DNA from: Jeotgalibacillus malaysiensis
GTDB taxonomy: Bacteria; Bacillota; Bacilli; Bacillales; Jeotgalibacillaceae
DNA: 64,000 nucleotides
Assembly: GCA_000818095.1 (NCBI GenBank)
Contig: CP009416.1
Location: 1,162,501-1,226,500 of the forward strand
Reading direction: 5' to 3'
Part shown: positions 10,063-18,192 of the stretch, one piece after another
Numbering within the stretch: position 1 is the first letter of the stretch
Layout: each line of letters opens with the position of its first letter
Position numbers and translations under genes: made by a program
The notes under the pieces: generated by a model
Seen by the model: only the letters and a program-made list of their open reading frames with translations
Databases searched by the model: none
Told to the model about the DNA's origin: nothing

Positions 10063-10233
10063 ATGCCAGGCAGAGAGTATTTTAAGGAGCTTGAGCCGGT
10101 AAATGGGAGTATGGCGAGCACGATGGAGGAGCTTGTGATGCTTGGAAAGCAGATGGAGAAAATCCGGTCAGGCGGGGAATTGAAGTCGAGTAAGAAGCTT
10201 TCGGATCCAATTCAATATGAAGAAAAGTCTTAA
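10063..10233 (+). CDS. 56-aa charged protein, paralogue of the gene at 8997
   Basis: Fifty-six residues beginning MPGREYFKELEPVNGSMAST and containing MLGKQMEKIRSGGEL. Same length and core as the protein at 8997-9167. GGAGGGGA precedes ATG 10063 at a normal distance, so the longer in-frame start at 10027 is rejected. A terminator follows immediately. Function unknown. Confidence 0.75.
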   Translation: MPGREYFKELEPVNGSMASTMEELVMLGKQMEKIRSGGELKSSKKLSDPIQYEEKS

Positions 10234-10268
10234 AAATAACCAGTCATAAAAAACTGGTTATTTTTTTT
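10233..10268 (+). terminator. Terminator after the second 56-aa gene
   Basis: AAAATAACCAG and CTGGTTATTTTTTTT form a stem with a long T run. Confidence 0.85.
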
Positions 10269-10363
10269 GAAACTTTTTAAGCATACATACGTATAAGAGG
10301 TATGAATTGAAACAGCCATTATGCCATATATGATAAGTAAATGAAGAAAGGACTGGATGTTAA

Positions 10364-10669
10364 ATGAGAATTTCCACGACGATGAAATGGATCACCGGTG
10401 GTCTTGAAGCATTTTTTGCGATTCCGGTTTTAGGCGGAATCATCATTCTCGGTACTTCATGGGCACCACTTGGCATTATGCTTGCTCTGCATATCGTTAC
10501 GCTCGTATTTGCTGCGCGTGATTACACTTCTAAGACAGGAAGTATTTTTGGTATTGTGACTTCAGTCGTTGGGGTCGTACCTTTCTTAGGTTTTGTCATG
10601 CACGTTGTAACAGCAGTCATCCTACTACTGGATGCATCACGTTCTACAGCTGAAGAAAAAAGCATTTAA
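10364..10669 (+). CDS. Small polytopic membrane protein (101 aa)
   Basis: A 101-aa hydrophobic protein with about three transmembrane segments: around residues 12-32 (GLEAFFAIPVLGGIIILGTS), 33-50 (APLGIMLALHIVTLVF) and 62-92 (FGIVTSVVGVVPFLGFVMHV). It ends in a charged tail (STAEEKSI). AAAGGA lies upstream of ATG 10364 and a terminator follows. Conserved hypothetical in appearance; I cannot assign a function. It lies between the prkA and yhbH remnants. Confidence 0.75.
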   Translation: MRISTTMKWITGGLEAFFAIPVLGGIIILGTSWAPLGIMLALHIVTLVFAARDYTSKTGSIFGIVTSVVGVVPFLGFVMHVVTAVILLLDASRSTAEEKSI

Positions 10670-10696
10670 AAGACCTGTATTGAGCAGGTCTTTTTC
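10669..10696 (+). terminator. Terminator after the 101-aa membrane protein gene
   Basis: AAAAGACCTG and CAGGTCTTTTT around a 7-base loop. Confidence 0.85.
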
Positions 10697-10781
10697 TTTT
10701 GGGCATTTTTTCTTGAAATCTGATGAAATAATCTGAGTGTTCTTACATACAATGAAGAAAAGGAAAAGGGTGGAGGCAGTT

Positions 10782-11309
10782 ATGCATGGTTCTATCGCAA
10801 TGATGGATACAAGTGGATCAATGGGCAAGTTTGAGAAATATATCGCAAGAAGCTTCTTTTTCTGGCTGGTCAAATTCTTAAAGCTGCATTACTCACACGT
10901 GGAAATCAGATTTGTATCGCATCACACTGAAGCAAAGGAAGTAGAAGAAGAGACCTTTTTTACAAAAGGTGAAAGTGGCGGGACAATCTGCTCCTCAGCC
11001 TACCGCAAAGCGATTGAGATCATTGAAAGTGATTATCCTGTTGAAAGATATTACATTTACGCATTTCATATTTCAGATGGTGATAACCTGACCTCAGATA
11101 ATGAAAGATGCCTGTCGCTGATCAAACAGCTTGCAGAATACTGTAACACGCTCGGCTACGGAGAAGTCAGTCAGTACCACCGGCAGTCCTCACTCATGTC
11201 AATGTTTGCGAAATCTGAACAGGAAGATATCAAAACCTTTATCGTCAGAAGAAAAACCGAAGTGCTGGATGCATTGAAGTACTTTTTAAATAAAAAACAT
11301 GGTGTATAA
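10782..11309 (+). pseudogene. yhbH: 5'-truncated yhbH (DUF444), vWA-like domain only
   Basis: The 175-aa frame matches only the C-terminal half of YhbH/YeaH-type proteins (about 390 aa in Bacillus). It starts at the von Willebrand A-like fold: IAMMDTSGSMG, FEKYIARSFFFWLVKFLK, HHTEAKEV, FFTKGESGGTICSSAYRKA, SDGDNLTSDNERC, GYGEVSQY. The three metal-site elements (DTSGS, the Thr of SGGT, SDGD) are intact and there is no internal stop. GGAGG lies 5 bases before ATG 10782, so a short product could be made. The N-terminal about 190-200 residues are gone. I class it as a truncated gene; a functional single-domain protein is possible. Confidence 0.8.
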
Positions 11310-11395
11310 TTGATCAGATATTTGGTTTATAAAAAAAGAAGGCTGCACTCTTGCTGAATTTGTGCAACCTTCTTTTTATTATGAAAATATTTAGG

Positions 11396-11522
11396 TTCGT
11401 TGGAGTGGAAGGCGGGGACTCCGGGACGATTAGCGGGATAGCTGAGACCCCGCAAGGCTTGCCTGAGAAGGCTCAGCGACCGCCGTCCGGAAAGCCTCCG
11501 CCTGAAACGGAAATGAACCGGT
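11396..11522. repeat. GC-rich dispersed intergenic repeat, copy A
   Basis: GGAAGGCGGGGACTCCGGGA ... GAGACCCCGC ... GAAGGCTCAGCGACCGCC ... CCTCCGCCTGAAACGGAAAT: a degenerate copy of the element seen complete at 61446-61578. It fills the gap between the yhbH remnant and the end of the purine permease gene. Confidence 0.75.
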
Positions 11523-11537
11523 TGATAGATATTCCTT

Positions 11538-12842
11538 TTAGTGCGGTAAAAACACCAGCTGATAAGCAAATAAAACGGCAAACAGATACACAAGGAAATG
11601 AACCTCTCTCCATTTACCCTTTACGACCTTTAAAATCGGATAAGAAATAAATCCAAGTGCAATCCCCGTTGCGATACTTGATGTCAGCGGCATGCTTAAA
11701 ATAATTAAGAATGCAGGGAATGCTTCATCAATCTCTCCCCATTTAATCTGAGAGATACTGCCCATCATCAGGCTTCCGACAATGATGAGTGCTGGTGCTG
11801 TAATGGCTGCAACACCTGATACTGCACTTACAAGCGGTCCGAAAAAGGCAGCAACGATAAACAACCCTGCTACAGTAACGGTTGTCAGTCCGGTACGTCC
11901 GCCCGCTGCGACACCTGACGATGATTCAATATAAGCTGAAGTCGGACTTGTTCCGACCATCGCACCTGCAGTAGCTGCGATCGAATCTGCAAGAAGGGCC
12001 TGTCTCGCACGCGGCATCGTTTTACCTTTCATCAGCCCGGCCTGCTGTGCAACGCCGATCATCGTGCCAGTCGTATCAAAGATTGTGACAAGCAGGAATG
12101 AAAATACGACCGCGAATAATCCGTACTGAATTACATCACCAAACGCTGCAACCGGATTAGAGATGATGATTCCTTCAGGCAAGCTTGGAAGTGCAACAAC
12201 TCCGTCAAACTGAAGCTGTCCGGTAAAATAAGCAGCTGCACCGGTAAAGATCATACCGAGAAACAGTGCGCCGTTCACATTCAGCGCCATCAGAATCAGC
12301 GTCACAGCCAGTCCTGTGAAAGCTAAAATCACAGATGATGAATGAAGATCGCCAAGTGCGACAAGATTGTCCGGGTGAGCCACAATAATACCGGTCATTC
12401 TCATTCCGATAAAAGCGATAAACAATCCGATTCCGGCAGTAATCCCGTGCTTTAGATTGTCGGGAATCGCTTCGATCAGTTTTTTTCTAAATGAAGTCAG
12501 TGAAAGAATGGTAAACAAGACACCAGCAACAAATACAGCTGCAAAAGCAACTTCATATGTAATGTTAGTATTTGTACCGACAACTGAAAAGGCAAAGTAC
12601 GCGTTTAGTCCCATACCGGGTGCGATCGCAATCGGATAATTTGCCATCAGCGCCATCCATAGCGTTCCGATGACGGTTGCAATAATTGTTGCCAGAAATA
12701 CCTGGTCAAACGGTACGCCTGCACTCGATAAAATAATCGGGTTGACGACAACGATGTAGACCATCGTCATAAATGTTGTGAAACCTGCCAATAACTCCGT
12801 TTTGACAGTTGTATTATTTTCTTTTAAATGAAAGCGAAACAT
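11538..12842 (-). CDS. pbuG: NCS2/AzgA-type purine permease (PbuG-like)
   Basis: A 434-aa inner-membrane hypoxanthine/guanine permease of the AzgA branch. Diagnostic segments: ELLAGFTTFMTMVYIVVVNP, MALMANYPIAIAPGMGLNAY, IFDTTGTMIGVAQQAG, GTSPTSAYIESSSGVAAGGR and FPAFLIILSMPLTSSIA; about 12 membrane spans. ATG 12842 follows AAAGGA by 8 bases. The upstream region has a good promoter overlapped by two inverted PurR-like boxes but no guanine riboswitch that I can find, unlike B. subtilis pbuG, which has both controls. Divergent from the RocB-like gene. Confidence 0.9.
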   Translation of the reverse strand: MFRFHLKENNTTVKTELLAGFTTFMTMVYIVVVNPIILSSAGVPFDQVFLATIIATVIGTLWMALMANYPIAIAPGMGLNAYFAFSVVGTNTNITYEVAFAAVFVAGVLFTILSLTSFRKKLIEAIPDNLKHGITAGIGLFIAFIGMRMTGIIVAHPDNLVALGDLHSSSVILAFTGLAVTLILMALNVNGALFLGMIFTGAAAYFTGQLQFDGVVALPSLPEGIIISNPVAAFGDVIQYGLFAVVFSFLLVTIFDTTGTMIGVAQQAGLMKGKTMPRARQALLADSIAATAGAMVGTSPTSAYIESSSGVAAGGRTGLTTVTVAGLFIVAAFFGPLVSAVSGVAAITAPALIIVGSLMMGSISQIKWGEIDEAFPAFLIILSMPLTSSIATGIALGFISYPILKVVKGKWREVHFLVYLFAVLFAYQLVFLPH

Positions 12843-12860
12843 CAAATCAGTCCTTTATTA

Positions 12861-12904
12861 AAATACGAACATTTTTAAGCACAAGTTATATAATATTCGT
12901 TTAT
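12861..12904 (-). promoter_or_regulatory. Inverted pair of PurR boxes
   Basis: AAATACGAACATT (12861-12873, plus strand) and ATAAACGAATATT (12892-12904, minus strand) resemble the PurBox AWWWCCGAACWWT, with one and two mismatches. They are inverted and 18 bp apart, close to the 16-17 bp of B. subtilis PurBoxes. They overlap the promoter at 12890-12918. Confidence 0.6.
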
Positions 12905-12918
12905 AACGCGTGATTCAA
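12890..12918 (-). promoter_or_regulatory. Promoter of the purine permease gene
   Basis: On the minus strand TTGAAT (12913-12918) and TATTAT (12890-12895) are 17 bp apart, about 50 bp upstream of the start codon. Confidence 0.6.
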
Positions 12919-13045
12919 CCCCTTTTAACAAATTTACATCATAAACTTTTCACGTTTGGATTTTGCTGATCATTTTACAGTCATCTGCTTCCAATCGCAG
13001 CGCCGATCCATTAAGATGAATGAAAAGACAGCAGGGGGTTATGAG

Positions 13046-14686
13046 ATGTATCAGGAAATTCAGCATTTATCTGCTCCTGAGCAGGCCGAACTGGTTACAA
13101 GAAAACTGATTGAGATGAAAAGCTATACAGGATCTCAAGGAGAAGTACATAAAGTTGAACAAATCTATGAATGGATCCGCACGTTTCCATATTTTAAAGA
13201 AAATCCTGATCAGGTGTGGATTCAAAATATAAAAGATGATCCATTTCAACGGAAAAATGTGTGGGCAATGCTGCCGGGAAAATCGGCTAAAACAGTATTG
13301 TTCCACAGCCATATTGATACAGTAGGTACTGAGGATTTCGGGTCAATCCAGCATATGGCGCATCACCCGGACAAGCTTGAAGAATTTTTTAAGGATTTTC
13401 CCGGCGATTATCGTGTAAGGCAGGAAGCAAATTCAGGGGAGTGGCTGTTTGGCAGAGGGTCTCTTGATATGCAAAGTGGAGCGGCAGTACATCTTGTCAA
13501 TCTGCTTCAGTTTTCTGAGGAAGAACGTGACGGGAATATGCTGTTTTTATTTAACCCTGATGAAGAAAGTGAACATGCAGGGATGCTCGCAGCGCTTCAT
13601 GAGCTTGCGAGGATGAAGAAAAAGAAGCAGTTGGATTATGTAGCGGCGATTAATAATGACTTTATTGCGCCGATGTATGATGGTGACAGAACGAAATATA
13701 TTTACACCGGTGCAGCGGGTAAGGTGCTGCCGTGCTTTTATATTTACGGCAGGGAAGCGCATGTTGGAGACGTACTCACATCGATTGATCCGACGCGTAT
13801 CGGCGCTGAGCTGAACAGAAGAATCAATCAGAATATTGATCTGGCTGAAGATCTGGACGGCGAGTATGTGCTGCCGCCTGCATGTCTTCATTTTAAGGAC
13901 GATAAAAAAGACTACAACGTGCAGACAGCGATCAGTGCTCATCTGTACTTTAACTACTTTGTTTTCGAGCAGACGGCGCAGGATGTAATGGAGAAGCTCA
14001 GGAAAATTGCAATTGAAGCAGTGTACGAAATCAGCCGGGAAAGTACAAGGAAGTACAGCGACTTCAGAAAAAAGCATGGTTTCCCGCCGAGTGACTGGAA
14101 TTTTCAGATGGATGTCAGTACATTCAGTGAGCTGGAGTCCTCTTTAAGGGCACAGGGAATTGACGTAGAAGGTCCGTTAAATGAAATTGTGAAAAAGTAT
14201 AAAGGCAAGGATAAGCGTGAAGCTGCATTCGCACTCGCTGAAAAGCTGCAGCAGCTTGATCCTGATAAGACGCCGCGCGTGTTAATGTTCTTCGCACCGC
14301 CGTTTTTGCCGCATAATTATCTGAGCGATAAAAATGAGCATGGAACTGATATTATGCAAAAGCTTGAGAAGCATTTGAAGGAGACAGGTGAAGCTGAGGG
14401 GGAAGAGTTCGTCACAAAACGGTTTTTCCCATATTTAGCAGATGGCAGCTTTCTCTCTCTTCACGAATCAGAAGAAGCGATCGAGATGTTAAAGAGGAAC
14501 ATTCCAAGAATGCAGGATCTTTATCCGGTGCCGATTCATCTGATCAGGGAGCTGAATATTCCTTCTATCAATATCGGCGTGTACGGCCGTGATGGTCATA
14601 AGTGGACTGAGCGGGTATATAAGCCGTATACGTTCGGCGTATTGCCGGGACTAATTAAGCGGTTTGCAGAGGATTTGGTTAAGTAG
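13046..14686 (+). CDS. rocB: RocB-like M20 family peptidase
   Basis: The 546-aa protein matches RocB, the M20-like metallopeptidase of arginine catabolism in Bacillus. Family features: VLFHSHIDTVG (metal-binding His/Asp), GRGSLDMQSGAAVHL, FNPDEESEHAGM, and the C-terminal ELNIPSINIGVYGRDGHKWTERV. Length is close to B. subtilis RocB (566). The exact reaction of RocB is unsettled; an N-acyl amino acid or peptide hydrolase is likely. GGGGG lies upstream of ATG 13046, which I prefer to in-frame starts at 12956 and 13016. No other roc genes are in the window. Confidence 0.88.
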   Translation: MYQEIQHLSAPEQAELVTRKLIEMKSYTGSQGEVHKVEQIYEWIRTFPYFKENPDQVWIQNIKDDPFQRKNVWAMLPGKSAKTVLFHSHIDTVGTEDFGSIQHMAHHPDKLEEFFKDFPGDYRVRQEANSGEWLFGRGSLDMQSGAAVHLVNLLQFSEEERDGNMLFLFNPDEESEHAGMLAALHELARMKKKKQLDYVAAINNDFIAPMYDGDRTKYIYTGAAGKVLPCFYIYGREAHVGDVLTSIDPTRIGAELNRRINQNIDLAEDLDGEYVLPPACLHFKDDKKDYNVQTAISAHLYFNYFVFEQTAQDVMEKLRKIAIEAVYEISRESTRKYSDFRKKHGFPPSDWNFQMDVSTFSELESSLRAQGIDVEGPLNEIVKKYKGKDKREAAFALAEKLQQLDPDKTPRVLMFFAPPFLPHNYLSDKNEHGTDIMQKLEKHLKETGEAEGEEFVTKRFFPYLADGSFLSLHESEEAIEMLKRNIPRMQDLYPVPIHLIRELNIPSINIGVYGRDGHKWTERVYKPYTFGVLPGLIKRFAEDLVK

Positions 14687-14734
14687 GTGTGGTCTTCCGG
14701 AGTGACGGAGGACCTGCCAAAGAGGATGTGCGAA

Positions 14735-14895
14735 AAACTGAAAAGGTGATGGAATAGATTTGAAAGGTGTAGGAATTAATCCGAAAGGTGATGTAATCTC
14801 AGACTCAAACGGCGACCGCGGACGAATCCTTCTGAAAGGTGACCGAATAAATCTAAAGCCGATAGATATATAACAGAAGGTGACGTAATCCAGCA
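14735..14895. repeat. Degenerate 21-bp repeats (plus-sense copies)
   Basis: GAAAAGGTGATGGAATAGATT, TGAAAGGTGTAGGAATTAAT and CGAAAGGTGATGTAATCTC lie in phase, with AAGGTG at 14743, 14764 and 14785 (21-bp steps). Looser copies follow at 14836 and 14878 (42 bp apart). This fills most of the 286-bp gap after rocB; no gene is seen. Confidence 0.65.
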
Positions 14896-14933
14896 GCGGG
14901 GGAAGGACAATTTCCACGACACAACGACCATAC

Positions 14934-14970
14934 AAAAAAGGGGTGAGACCACTAGTCTCATCCCTTTTTG
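14934..14970. terminator. Bidirectional terminator
   Basis: AAAAAAGGGGTGAGAC and GTCTCATCCCTTTTT around a 5-base loop, between rocB and the nitroreductase gene, usable by both. Confidence 0.85.
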
Positions 14971-14972
14971 CA

Positions 14973-15599
14973 TCATACATATTCAACTAATTCATCAATA
15001 TCAATCCGCTCAGATTTACGGGCTTCCTTCGCTGCCTTACCAACAGTAATCAGCATAACAGGCACGTAACGATCGGAAATCTCAAACTCCTCAATCAGCT
15101 GAGCATCACTGAAGCCGCCGATCGGGCATGTGTCCCAGCCTTTTGCTTTTGCAGCAATCATGAATTGCATCGCTGCAAGTGATGCATTAGAAAATGCAGC
15201 ATCGCGGGCAAACTGTTCATTTTCATAAGCACCCTGGATCTGGCCATTTAATGCCTGCTTAATCTCCTCAGACATAGCGCCTTTTTCAACAGCAGGATCA
15301 AATACAGCATCAACATTCTCGTTTGCTCTTAAGTCACCAAGCACAGCAATCACGGCAGATGCATCTGTAATCTGCTGCTGGTTATAAGCGATCGGGAGCA
15401 GTCGTTCCTGTGATTCAGGGTTATGAAACGCAAGGAACTTCCAGTGCTGAAGGTTCCAGGCTGACGGTGCCTGTCCCATTGCTTCTAGCAGCTCATTCAA
15501 TTCTTCACGGCTGATTTCAACCTCAGGATCATACTGTTTCGTCGCTCTTCTTTCAAAAAGGACGTCTAATACATTTTTCTCTAAAGTAGTTGCTGACAT
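14973..15599 (-). CDS. Nitroreductase family protein (YodC/NfnB-like)
   Basis: A 208-aa FMN enzyme. FERRATKQYD (residues 14-23) is the FMN-phosphate motif, followed by APSAWNLQHWKFL, the substrate/FMN pocket, and KGWDTCPIGGF near the C-terminus. These are typical of small NAD(P)H nitroreductases acting on quinones or nitroaromatics. ATG 15599 has AGGAGG 8 bases upstream. It is the first gene of a set of three flavin oxidoreductases (14973-17078). A perfect palindrome in the promoter spacer suggests repression by a quinone- or redox-sensing regulator of the YodB/HxlR or MarR kind. Confidence 0.88.
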   Translation of the reverse strand: MSATTLEKNVLDVLFERRATKQYDPEVEISREELNELLEAMGQAPSAWNLQHWKFLAFHNPESQERLLPIAYNQQQITDASAVIAVLGDLRANENVDAVFDPAVEKGAMSEEIKQALNGQIQGAYENEQFARDAAFSNASLAAMQFMIAAKAKGWDTCPIGGFSDAQLIEEFEISDRYVPVMLITVGKAAKEARKSERIDIDELVEYV

Positions 15600-15667
15600 G
15601 ATCAAAACCTCCTGGCAATTATCTCTCTATAAAATCAGTTACTTTTAGTTATCAGTAAACAGTGCCC

Positions 15668-15697
15668 ACTATAGTATAAGTAAATACTTATTGTCAA
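15668..15697 (-). promoter_or_regulatory. Nitroreductase promoter with embedded palindromic operator
   Basis: Minus strand TTGACA (15692-15697), 18-bp spacer, TATAGT (15668-15673). The spacer holds ATAAGTA-TT-TACTTAT at 15676-15691, a perfect 7-2-7 inverted repeat. A repressor bound there would block RNA polymerase directly. Confidence 0.65.
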
Positions 15698-15755
15698 GAA
15701 ATGAGGTGCTGAAAAAAGCTTCTGCACCTGGGGACAGGCAGCAAAAACTAATGGT

Positions 15756-16286
15756 TTAAGAAAAGAATTGTTCAAGCTGATTCAGTCTGTCACTTTTTTC
15801 AGCGTCGCCTGGTTTTCTTGCCTCACCGATAAAATATTTTTTGAATTCCATTCCTGTAAATTCGAAAATATGCCTGAATTGAAGAATGAGCGGAAGGCCT
15901 TTTATGTCAACTTGATCGCCGCCGCATGTAATAACGTACCCGGGCTTCCCCGCAATACGGGCATTGAAATTAACGTCAGTATCCCGCATCGATTGAGACC
16001 ACCTGTCAATGAAAGTCTTCATATAGCCACTCATCCCGTACCAGTAAAGCGGTGTAGCAAATAACACCTCATCTGCTTCGAACATCGCTTCAACAACCTG
16101 CGCGTGATCATCCTTAACCGGGTCAAAACCATTTTCATCATGGCGCTGATCATGGATCTGTCTGATCGTTTTTTCTCTCAATCTGATCCACTTTACGTCA
16201 CCTTTATAAGAAGCAGCTGCTTTTTCAGCAAAGAATTCTGAATTGCTATTGTCACGGGAGCTTCCGCTGATAATTAATAATGTCAT
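15756..16286 (-). CDS. NAD(P)H-dependent flavodoxin-fold oxidoreductase
   Basis: A 176-aa protein of the NADPH-dependent FMN reductase group (YwqN-like). The N-terminal LLIISGSSRDNSNS is the FMN-phosphate loop; FATPLYWYGMSGYMKTFIDR is the signature following strand 3. No signal peptide or membrane span. ATG 16286 follows GGAAGG by about 9 bases; the longer frame begins with a TTG upstream of this site. It is divergent from the WrbA gene, with 180 bp between them, and close to the nitroreductase gene on the same strand. Confidence 0.85.
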   Translation of the reverse strand: MTLLIISGSSRDNSNSEFFAEKAAASYKGDVKWIRLREKTIRQIHDQRHDENGFDPVKDDHAQVVEAMFEADEVLFATPLYWYGMSGYMKTFIDRWSQSMRDTDVNFNARIAGKPGYVITCGGDQVDIKGLPLILQFRHIFEFTGMEFKKYFIGEARKPGDAEKSDRLNQLEQFFS

Positions 16287-16466
16287 GAATATCAACCTTC
16301 CTTTCAAACAGATTCTACATCTAACTCATTGTATGATAAAGGGATTTATCTGATACTTTGAAACTGAGATATTAGAAACTATGTTTATAAAAGAAACTTA
16401 AAGGTAATAATATAAAGCGTAAATTAATTTTCAGAAAACGATATTGATGAAAAGGGAGAGTGTTCA

Positions 16467-17078
16467 ATGTCTAACGTAAAATTAGCAATCATCTATTACA
16501 GTTCAACTGGAACCAACTATCAGCTGGCGAGATGGGCTGAAGAGTCAGCAAAAGAAGCAGGAGCAGAGGTTAAAGTATTGAAAGTGGAAGAAACGGCACC
16601 TCAGCAGGCGATTGCATCAAATCCTGCATGGAAAGAACATTATGAGGAAACAAAGGACGTTCCGGTTGTAACATTAAATGACCTGGAGTGGGCAGATGCA
16701 TTTATTTTCAGTATTCCGACACGCTATGGGAATATGCCGGCACAGATGAAAAACTTTATTGATACAACAGGCGGCCTATGGTTTAACGGTAAGCTTGTGA
16801 ATAAAGTTGTCAGCGGAATGAGCTCGGCACAGAATCCGCATGGCGGACAGGAAGCCACGATTCTGAGCCTGTATACTACGATGATGCACTGGGGTGCGAT
16901 CATTGCAGCGCCAGGATACTCAGATCCGGTTACCTTCGCTTCTGGTGGTAACCCGTACGGCACAAGTGTAACAGTAGATGGTGACGGCAACATGAAGGAA
17001 GATGTGGCAGATGGCGTGAAATATCAGGCCAAGCGCACAATCGAAGTTGCGAAGTGGGTTAAAGCAGGAAAAGAATAA
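16467..17078 (+). CDS. wrbA: WrbA-type NAD(P)H:quinone oxidoreductase
   Basis: A 203-aa flavodoxin-like protein of the WrbA (type IV quinone oxidoreductase) family. LAIIYYSSTGTNYQLARWA binds FMN phosphate; IPTRYGNMPAQMKNFIDTTG and SSAQNPHGGQEATILS are family signatures; the central MMHWGAIIAAPGY is also conserved. It makes a two-electron reduction of quinones, avoiding semiquinones. A purine-rich RBS (AAAAGGGAGAG) precedes ATG. With the two neighbouring reductases it forms a quinone/electrophile defence set, though each appears to have its own promoter. Confidence 0.93.
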   Translation: MSNVKLAIIYYSSTGTNYQLARWAEESAKEAGAEVKVLKVEETAPQQAIASNPAWKEHYEETKDVPVVTLNDLEWADAFIFSIPTRYGNMPAQMKNFIDTTGGLWFNGKLVNKVVSGMSSAQNPHGGQEATILSLYTTMMHWGAIIAAPGYSDPVTFASGGNPYGTSVTVDGDGNMKEDVADGVKYQAKRTIEVAKWVKAGKE

Positions 17079-17088
17079 GCAGTTAAAA

Positions 17089-17122
17089 AGAGGATGCGGC
17101 AATTTACTGTCGCATCCTCTTA
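17089..17122 (+). terminator. Hairpin after wrbA
   Basis: AAGAGGATGCG and CGCATCCTCTT form an 11-bp stem, but no clear T run follows, so terminator function is only probable. Confidence 0.5.
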
Positions 17123-17242
17123 CTCGTTTCGCTCCGCTTCAGTCGGCTGCTTTCCGCGGGGATGGGGATAAGCCTCGTCGTCGATGCGCGCCTGCGGAGT
17201 CTTACCTCCCGTCACATCCCACAGGAGTCGCAGCTACACTAT
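17120..17242. repeat. GC-rich dispersed intergenic repeat, copy B
   Basis: CGTTTCGCTCCGCTTCAGTC ... GCTTTCCGCGGGGATGGGGA ... CCTGCGGAGTCTTACCTCCC ... CACAGGAGTCGC: reverse-orientation, degenerate copy of the element at 61446-61578. Confidence 0.75.
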
Positions 17243-17304
17243 CATGATATTTAACATTTTATATAACTTTTTAAAACTGAAATTTCATCCTGCGTATAGA
17301 TGTT

Positions 17305-18171
17305 TTATCCAAAGTAATCAGGATTTTTTGCTTCTGAACTAATTTCTTCAAGCGTAAATGGATGGATAAATGCCAGCTTCTTCGCGTGAAGCGTCTGGTG
17401 CTTAAAGTCCTTCACAAGTGAACCGTAAAGCCTGTCGCCAGCAATTGGATGACCAATATAGGAGAGATGCACCCTGATCTGGTGAGTGCGTCCTGTTTCA
17501 AGGTTCAATTCAACTAATGACAGGTTCTTTTCCGCATTATAAGAAATCAGCTGATAGTGTGTAACAGCCTTTTGTCCGCCAGGGGATACACGCCTTCTGA
17601 CAGGATGATGGCGGTCTTTTCCAATCGGTTCACTGATTGTTCCGTGCGGCTTCATTTTCCCTGAAGCAAGTGCATGGTATGTCCGCTTAATCATTCTCTT
17701 TTCTAGCATCTGATCAAGCAGCGGCTTAATAGCTGGATGCTTTGCAAATAGAATAGCGCCTGTTGTATCGCGGTCAAGTCTGTGAATTGGCTGTGCATAG
17801 CCTGTGTGGTCTGCTGAAAGTAAGTAATGAACAACAGCGTTTTGCAGCGTCTGTTGATCTGATTCATCGTTTGGATGTGTATCAATGCCTGCAGGTTTAT
17901 TCACAATCAGCATATGCTCATCTTCATATAATACTTCTATTGGATAAGCCCATTCAGCAGCGGAAGTTGAAGCTTCATAAGCTATAGTTATCACGTCATC
18001 TTCACTCACGGGGTCTTTCCACGGCTTCAGTTCTCCATTAATTAAGATGCTTTTATCCATTCTCCATTGATGAATCGTCTTCTTACTAAAAGCAAACTGA
18101 TCTTTCAATAATGTATCCAGCGGCTTTCCGTGCCAATTAGAATGAATCCGGATTGAAAAATAAGATGTCAT
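17305..18171 (-). CDS. RluA-family 23S/tRNA pseudouridine synthase (YhcT-like)
   Basis: A 288-aa protein with an N-terminal S4-like RNA-binding region (KTIHQWRMDKSILINGELK) and a RluA catalytic domain. The active-site motif is HRLDRDTTG at 130-138, with catalytic Asp133; VNKPAGIDTHP and ETGRTHQIRVHLSYIGHPI are the other hallmarks. It isomerises specific uridines in rRNA or tRNA; the target cannot be deduced. ATG 18171 has GGAGG 8 bases upstream. B. subtilis YhcT, in the corresponding neighbourhood, is the likely orthologue. Confidence 0.9.
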   Translation of the reverse strand: MTSYFSIRIHSNWHGKPLDTLLKDQFAFSKKTIHQWRMDKSILINGELKPWKDPVSEDDVITIAYEASTSAAEWAYPIEVLYEDEHMLIVNKPAGIDTHPNDESDQQTLQNAVVHYLLSADHTGYAQPIHRLDRDTTGAILFAKHPAIKPLLDQMLEKRMIKRTYHALASGKMKPHGTISEPIGKDRHHPVRRRVSPGGQKAVTHYQLISYNAEKNLSLVELNLETGRTHQIRVHLSYIGHPIAGDRLYGSLVKDFKHQTLHAKKLAFIHPFTLEEISSEAKNPDYFG

Positions 18172-18192
18172 GATGAAATCCTCCATTCAGCT

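Noticed and set aside
11351-11650. A 99-aa ORF over repeat copy A
   Set aside because: Runs through the dispersed repeat and antisense to the permease end, without RBS.
12843-12960. Guanine/purine riboswitch before the purine permease
   Set aside because: The conserved core (TATAAT..., TTTGGGAGTC-like loops) is absent and the promoter is too close to the start codon.
13547-14077. A 176-aa minus-strand ORF
   Set aside because: Shadow of the well-supported rocB gene.
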